Source of the DNA: JABWBR01 sp036741235
Lineage (GTDB): Bacteria; Bacteroidota; Bacteroidia; Chitinophagales; Saprospiraceae
Direction: 5' to 3'
DNA length: 9,102 nt
NCBI GenBank assembly: GCA_036741235.1
Contig: DAINSQ010000190.1
Span: 1-9,102, forward strand
Below, piece by piece: positions 7,913 through 9,102 of this stretch; the stretch's first letter is position 1; each line of letters opens with the position of its first letter. The notes beneath the pieces are model-generated. The model worked only from the letters and a program-made list of their open reading frames with translations, searched no databases and was not told the DNA's origin. A program made the translations under genes and the position numbers.

Positions 7913-8947
7913 ATGAGAATAACTTTTTCCATTATCGCCGCGCTCCTGTTTTTTGCCCCGTTGCATGCCCAGCAGCAATACAAAATCAGCGCCATCGGCT
8001 TCTACAACTTCGAAAATCTGTTTGACACCATCGATACGCCTGGCGTATCGGATACCGAATTTACACCCGCCGGCGCCAAACGCTGGAATACCCCGCTTTA
8101 CATTGAAAAAATGGACCACCTGGCAACCGTCGTTTCAGAGATGGGCAACAACCTCACGCCCGACGGCCTGGCCATATTGGGTACTGCCGAAATTGAAAAC
8201 CGCAAAGTACTCGAAGATTTTACCGCCCACCCCAAAGTCGCCGCCCGCAACTACCAAATCGTACACTACGACTCCCCTGACGAACGCGGCATCGATGTGG
8301 CGCTGTTGTATCAGCCCAAATACTTTAAAGTCACAGGCAGCCGACCTATACCCATGATAACCTACGACGATAACGGAGAGCGCAACTTCACGCGCGACAT
8401 CCTCTTCGTCTCGGGTGAATTTGACGGCGAACCGCTGCATATCCTTGTTAATCACTGGCCTTCGCGCCGCGGCGGAGAGGCCGCCACCGCCCCCCTGCGC
8501 AACGCCGCCGCGCTGCAATGCAAACAAGTGGCCGACTCGCTGATGGCCCTCAACCCCGACGCCAAGGTGATCATCATGGGCGACCTCAACGACGACCCTG
8601 TCAGCCCCAGCCTCCGCAAAGTACTCAACGCCAAAGCCGATAAAGCCGACGTAAAAAAAGGCGGCATGTTTAACCCCATGTACGACTTTTATAAAAAAGG
8701 CCTCGGCACCCTGGCCTATAACGACGCTTGGAACCTCTTCGACCAAATCGTGCTGTCGTACGGACTGGTCCGCGAAAATGTGCCCGGCTATTATTTTTAC
8801 CAGGCCCATGTGTTCAACCCACCCTATTTATACCAAACTTCCGGCCAGTTTAAGGGCTATCCCCATCGTACTTTCGCCGGAGATACGTATATTGGCGGTT
8901 ATAGCGACCACTTCCCCGTTTTTGTGTACCTGATAAAACCGAAGTAG
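7913..8947 (+). CDS. Secreted endonuclease/exonuclease/phosphatase family protein
   Basis: A 344-residue protein with a signal peptide (MRITFSIIAALLFFAPLHAQ, cleavage near residue 20) and a complete EEP (DNase I-like) fold. Metal- and phosphate-binding motifs are present in order: FYNFENLFD (30-38, Asn32), LGTAEIENRKVL (89-100, metal-ligand Glu in AEIEN), DERGIDVALLY (123-133), LVNHWPSRRGG (178-188, His181), MGDLNDDP (222-229, Asp224 and Asn226) and GGYSDHFPVF (328-337, Asp332-His333). Family members hydrolyse phosphodiester or phosphomonoester bonds in nucleic acids, lipids or inositides. Export suggests extracellular or periplasmic phosphate or nucleic-acid scavenging, which is inference. 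There is no T9SS sorting domain. A 62-base gap with its own promoter separates it from the hydrolase gene, so it may be transcribed independently. Confidence 0.88.
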   Translation: MRITFSIIAALLFFAPLHAQQQYKISAIGFYNFENLFDTIDTPGVSDTEFTPAGAKRWNTPLYIEKMDHLATVVSEMGNNLTPDGLAILGTAEIENRKVLEDFTAHPKVAARNYQIVHYDSPDERGIDVALLYQPKYFKVTGSRPIPMITYDDNGERNFTRDILFVSGEFDGEPLHILVNHWPSRRGGEAATAPLRNAAALQCKQVADSLMALNPDAKVIIMGDLNDDPVSPSLRKVLNAKADKADVKKGGMFNPMYDFYKKGLGTLAYNDAWNLFDQIVLSYGLVRENVPGYYFYQAHVFNPPYLYQTSGQFKGYPHRTFAGDTYIGGYSDHFPVFVYLIKPK

Positions 8948-8958
8948 ATGTGCTGATG

Positions 8959-9102
8959 TGCTGATTTGCTAATTCGACCGAAGGCTAACGAAGTGAGTCC
9001 CGATTGAAAATCGGGGGAGTCCCGTACCGACTGCAAGGAGGTCGGGATGCTGATTTGCTGATGCGACCGAAGGCTAACGAAGTGAGTCCCGATTGAAAAT
9101 CG
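8959..9102. repeat. 89-bp-period intergenic repeat with 39-bp duplicated core
   Basis: A 39-bp sequence starting CGACCGAAGGCTAACGAAG is perfectly repeated at 8975-9013 and 9064-9102. The 12 bases at 8959-8970 (TGCTGATTTGCT) recur at 9048-9059, so the true period is 89 bp with a few differences between. The second copy reaches the window end, so more units may follow. The unit contains a 7-bp hairpin, CCCGATT-GAA-AATCGGG (8999-9015), and a second, CCGAC/GTCGG (9027-9031 with 9041-9045). The leading TGATGTGC/TGATTTGC-like runs (from about 8947) form a degenerate short tandem repeat. No gene is seen here. Confidence 0.9.
8999..9015. terminator. Hairpin downstream of the EEP-family gene
   Basis: A perfect 7-bp stem, CCCGATT (8999-9005) with AATCGGG (9009-9015), around a GAA loop, 52 bases after the stop codon. 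There is no T-tract after it, so termination is only possible, not shown. It is part of the repeated unit. Confidence 0.3.

Noticed and set aside
8135..8809. Long 224-codon minus-strand ORF opposite the EEP-family gene
   Set aside because: It is antisense to a gene with complete family motifs, its own product shows no recognisable motif, and it follows from the codon bias of the plus strand.
8975..9102. Possible CRISPR array (two identical 39-bp repeats with a 50-bp spacer)
   Set aside because: The intervening sequence shares part of the larger 89-bp period and holds its own hairpin. Only two copies are seen, and no cas gene is nearby. A tandem intergenic repeat explains it better, although the window ends inside the second copy.

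Overview
The window looks like a draft-assembly piece of a Bacteroidota chromosome, most likely a Saprospiria-type marine or sludge bacterium. The evidence is a type IX secretion (T9SS) C-terminal sorting domain, an SprB repeat, Bacteroidota-style promoters (a TAnnTTTG-like -7 box), A-rich leaders in place of Shine-Dalgarno sites, and short tandem-repeat arrays between genes. A run of 10 Ns (1160-1169) marks a scaffold gap. There are no rRNA or tRNA genes, no CRISPR array and no transposase.

Layout. 1-115: two arrays of seven AACCTAC-type heptamers. 181-287: a candidate attenuator, with a 27-codon His-rich leader ORF followed by a terminator hairpin and eight Ts, but no histidine gene behind it. 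348-1732 (+): a PcfJ-domain protein split by the N gap. 1739-1771: a strong 14-bp hairpin between convergent genes. 1907-3874 (-): a two-gene rloA-rloB module (ABC/SMC-like AAA ATPase plus TOPRIM-like RloB), resembling the AbiL-type abortive-infection pair. rloA is intact. rloB overlaps it and carries a one-base frameshift that separates its ATG from its conserved Cys-Glu-Gly-Glu-Lys-Thr-Glu motif. 4043-4249 (-): a promoterless tail resembling the C-terminus of an M61-type peptidase, abutting the stop of the next gene. 4251-6095 (-): a secreted PQQ sugar dehydrogenase-like beta-propeller with SprB and T9SS domains. 6251-7850 (+): a secreted conserved hypothetical protein overlapping an alpha/beta-hydrolase (carboxylesterase) gene. 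7913-8947 (+): a secreted endonuclease/exonuclease/phosphatase family protein with its own recognisable promoter. 8959-9102: an 89-bp-period repeat carrying a 39-bp perfectly duplicated core, running off the window end.

The right half is ordinary secreted and metabolic gene content. The left half is accessory in character: orphan attenuator, PcfJ-like gene, AT-richer defence module and a gene fragment. The observations most worth following are the frameshifted rloB behind an intact rloA, the orphan His-type attenuator, the operator-like palindrome at the rloA promoter, and the edge repeats.
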